NCBI GenBank assembly: GCA_019633425.1
Contig: WSUB01000009.1
Span: 372,001-436,000, forward strand
From: Tulasnella sp. 424
Taxonomy: Eukaryota > Basidiomycota > Agaricomycetes > Cantharellales > Tulasnellaceae
Length of the DNA: 64,000 nt
Direction: 5' to 3'
The notes below the pieces were generated by a model that saw nothing but the letters and a program-made list of their open reading frames with translations, was not told the origin of the DNA and ran no database searches. The stretch's first letter is position 1, and every line of letters starts with the position of its first letter. The position numbers and the translations under genes were made by a program. Of the stretch, positions 62,412 through 64,000 are shown piece after piece.

Positions 62412-64000
62412 ATGACTCCTACAGACGCAGCCATCCAGAAGTGTCAGAGCGACAAATGCATCAATGGATATCCGAATTCCAAACTTGAATGCCCAACTTG
62501 TACTAAGTGAGCTGGTCACCACGTCGTCCTTCCTCTGTTGAACAGCGCTCCTGACTTTGCTCAACGTCAAGGCTGAAAATACCCGGATCCGTATTCTGTT
62601 CCCAGGAATGTTTTAAAGCTAACTGTGAGATAAAGCTGAGGCTGAGTTGTTCCTGCTCTTATATGCGTTGTTCTTGCAGGGGTGAGTCCACCCTGCGTCG
62701 CGATAGTTGCTCACAGCACTAACTGTTGTGGTTACAGAAATCGCACAAAGCGGTGCACGATCTGGTGAAGGGCATTTCCGCAGCTGCATCTAATCCTGGT
62801 GAGGAAATAGATGTTTGTACGTTTTCGTCTCATTGCCAACGTTGCCCTTCTTACAGACGGCACCTACAATCCCTTCCCCAACTTCCGGTTCACTGGAGCG
62901 TTGCGGCCAGTCTATCCGCTATCACCTAAAAGGGCAATACCTGACAGCATCCGTAAACCTGATTACGCCGACCACCCACAAGGTAAGCACCGGGGAATGC
63001 AACCTGACTCGCTTCGGTTGCCAAAACTGCAATAATAGGCATACCGACTTCTGAACGGTCCATCGATGCAAACACACTTCGAGTCCTTACTCCAGATGAA
63101 ATCGAAAAGATGCGGGTCGTCAGCCGGGTTGGTTCCAGCTTTATCAGAGGGAACCTCGTAAGACCGGCGTTAGACTAACATTGGGAACAATACACCACAG
63201 ATGGGTCGTGAAATCCTGGATCTCGCTGCCTCCTATGTTAAGCCTGGGATAACTACGGACGAGATTGATGCTGTGGTCCATGAGGCAACTATTGCTCGAG
63301 GTGCCTATCCATCTCCTCTGAACTACCGACAATTCCCAAAGTCTGTTTGTACTTCCATCAACGAGACGATTTGCCATGGGATTCCGGATCAGCGGAAGCT
63401 AAAGGAAGGGGATATAATCAATCTTGGTAAGATCTTTTGCCTCATGAATTGATTAAGACTGAACAACGCCTTCCAGACGTCTCGGTCTACTATGACGGAT
63501 ACCACAGTGACCTCAACGCAACGTACCCTGTTGGAAAGATCTCAGACCAAGACGCCAAACTCATAGAAACGACTCGCAAGTGCCTTGATGAAGCAATCAA
63601 AATTTGTAAGCCTGGTGCTCTGTTCCGAGACATCGGGAAGGCAATGTATCTAGGTCCAACTAATATCCAATTTCGACAATCGCTAATCCGTTTATCCTCC
63701 AGAGAACCGATCGCCAAGGCAAATGGGTGTAGCGTTGTAAGGACGTACACTGGCCACGGTGTTGACAAGTATTTCCATTGCGCTCCTAACATTCCGCACT
63801 ATGCGAAAAACAAAACTCCTGGAACGATGAAGCCTGGAATGGTGAGACCTTTTATCCGTTTCAAGCTTATGAATATACATTAATCGAGGACCTGCCCTTC
63901 TTACAACACAGACATTTACGATCGAGCCTGTGGGTTGATTAGTTTCGAGTTGCAGACCTAATACCGACGCTCATCGTGATTTGATGTTTAAGATGATCAA
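62412..64000 (+). CDS. MAP1: Methionine aminopeptidase type 1 (3' end off the window)
   Basis: Removes the initiator Met from nascent cytosolic proteins. Exons: 62412-62506, 62572-62624, 62680-62681 (2 nt), 62738-62798, 62857-62982, 63039-63127, 63201-63426, 63477-63645, 63703-63841, 63912-63929 and 63993 onward. All are in phase. The N-terminal zinc finger has [26 protein letters not shown] and [15 protein letters not shown]. The catalytic part has [59 protein letters not shown] (metal-binding Asp), [21 protein letters not shown] (His) and TFTIEP (Glu). The codon for Trp in ANWK is split T / GG / next exon, requiring the 2-nt exon. The last metal Glu lies beyond the right edge. Confidence 0.94.

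Overview
The window is fungal nuclear DNA, and it is very probably from a basidiomycete, most likely a mushroom-forming one (Agaricomycetes). The reasons are: genes cut by many 50-65 nt GT-AG introns; pyrimidine-rich leaders; a Clp1-type sexual-development protein, which is a basidiomycete family; and ordinary eukaryotic housekeeping genes. I read splice sites by eye, keeping reading-frame phase and homology to known families. About 150 introns were modelled. In most of the recognised genes every exon closes in phase from ATG to stop. Two recognised genes run off the window edges (HAS1 and MAP1), and the start of the pRiA4b/MYND gene is unresolved.

Layout, left to right. 0-4 kb: HAS1 RNA helicase (minus, leaves the left edge) and CLP1 (plus). 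6-16 kb: a minus-strand run of DSN1 (kinetochore), a 217-residue coiled-coil protein, PEX1 (peroxisome AAA ATPase, 20 exons) and a DUF1295 membrane reductase. 16-17 kb: a LYRM5/ETFRF1-like mitochondrial LYR protein (plus). 17-21 kb: more than 4 kb without a convincing gene, leading to a probable BTG/Tob-like regulator (22-23 kb). 24.3 kb: a 5S rRNA copy with an internal deletion. 24.6-29.3 kb: a basidiomycete-type orphan, a DUF4336 protein (11 exons) and a small secreted, probably GPI-anchored protein. 29.5-32 kb: coding-like minus-strand sequence I could not assemble. 32.7-48.1 kb: an F-box/LRR protein, a vacuolar Ca2+/H+ antiporter (15 exons), the peroxisomal multifunctional beta-oxidation enzyme FOX2 (22 exons, PTS1 tail AKL), a pRiA4b ORF-3/MYND fusion (minus) and a DUF155/RMND1 mitochondrial protein. 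50.5-58.9 kb: two homologous small Cys-rich proteins on either side of HSP90 (with two perfect heat-shock elements), RPL27 and a small basic protein ending in KKRVSFG. 60.5-64 kb: a transcription-type cyclin and methionine aminopeptidase 1, divergent from a 159-bp spacer; MAP1 leaves the right edge.

Functional links are loose, as expected for fungal chromosomal DNA. PEX1 and FOX2 both serve peroxisomes. LYRM5 and the DUF155 protein are mitochondrial. HAS1, RPL27, MAP1 and HSP90 belong to protein synthesis and folding. I saw no rRNA operon, tRNA, CRISPR array, transposon or virus-like element. The most notable items are a 2-nt micro-exon in MAP1, a 5S rRNA gene missing about 42 internal bases, four GC-AG introns with the same donor, the pRiA4b/MYND fusion, and the pair of Cys-rich proteins.
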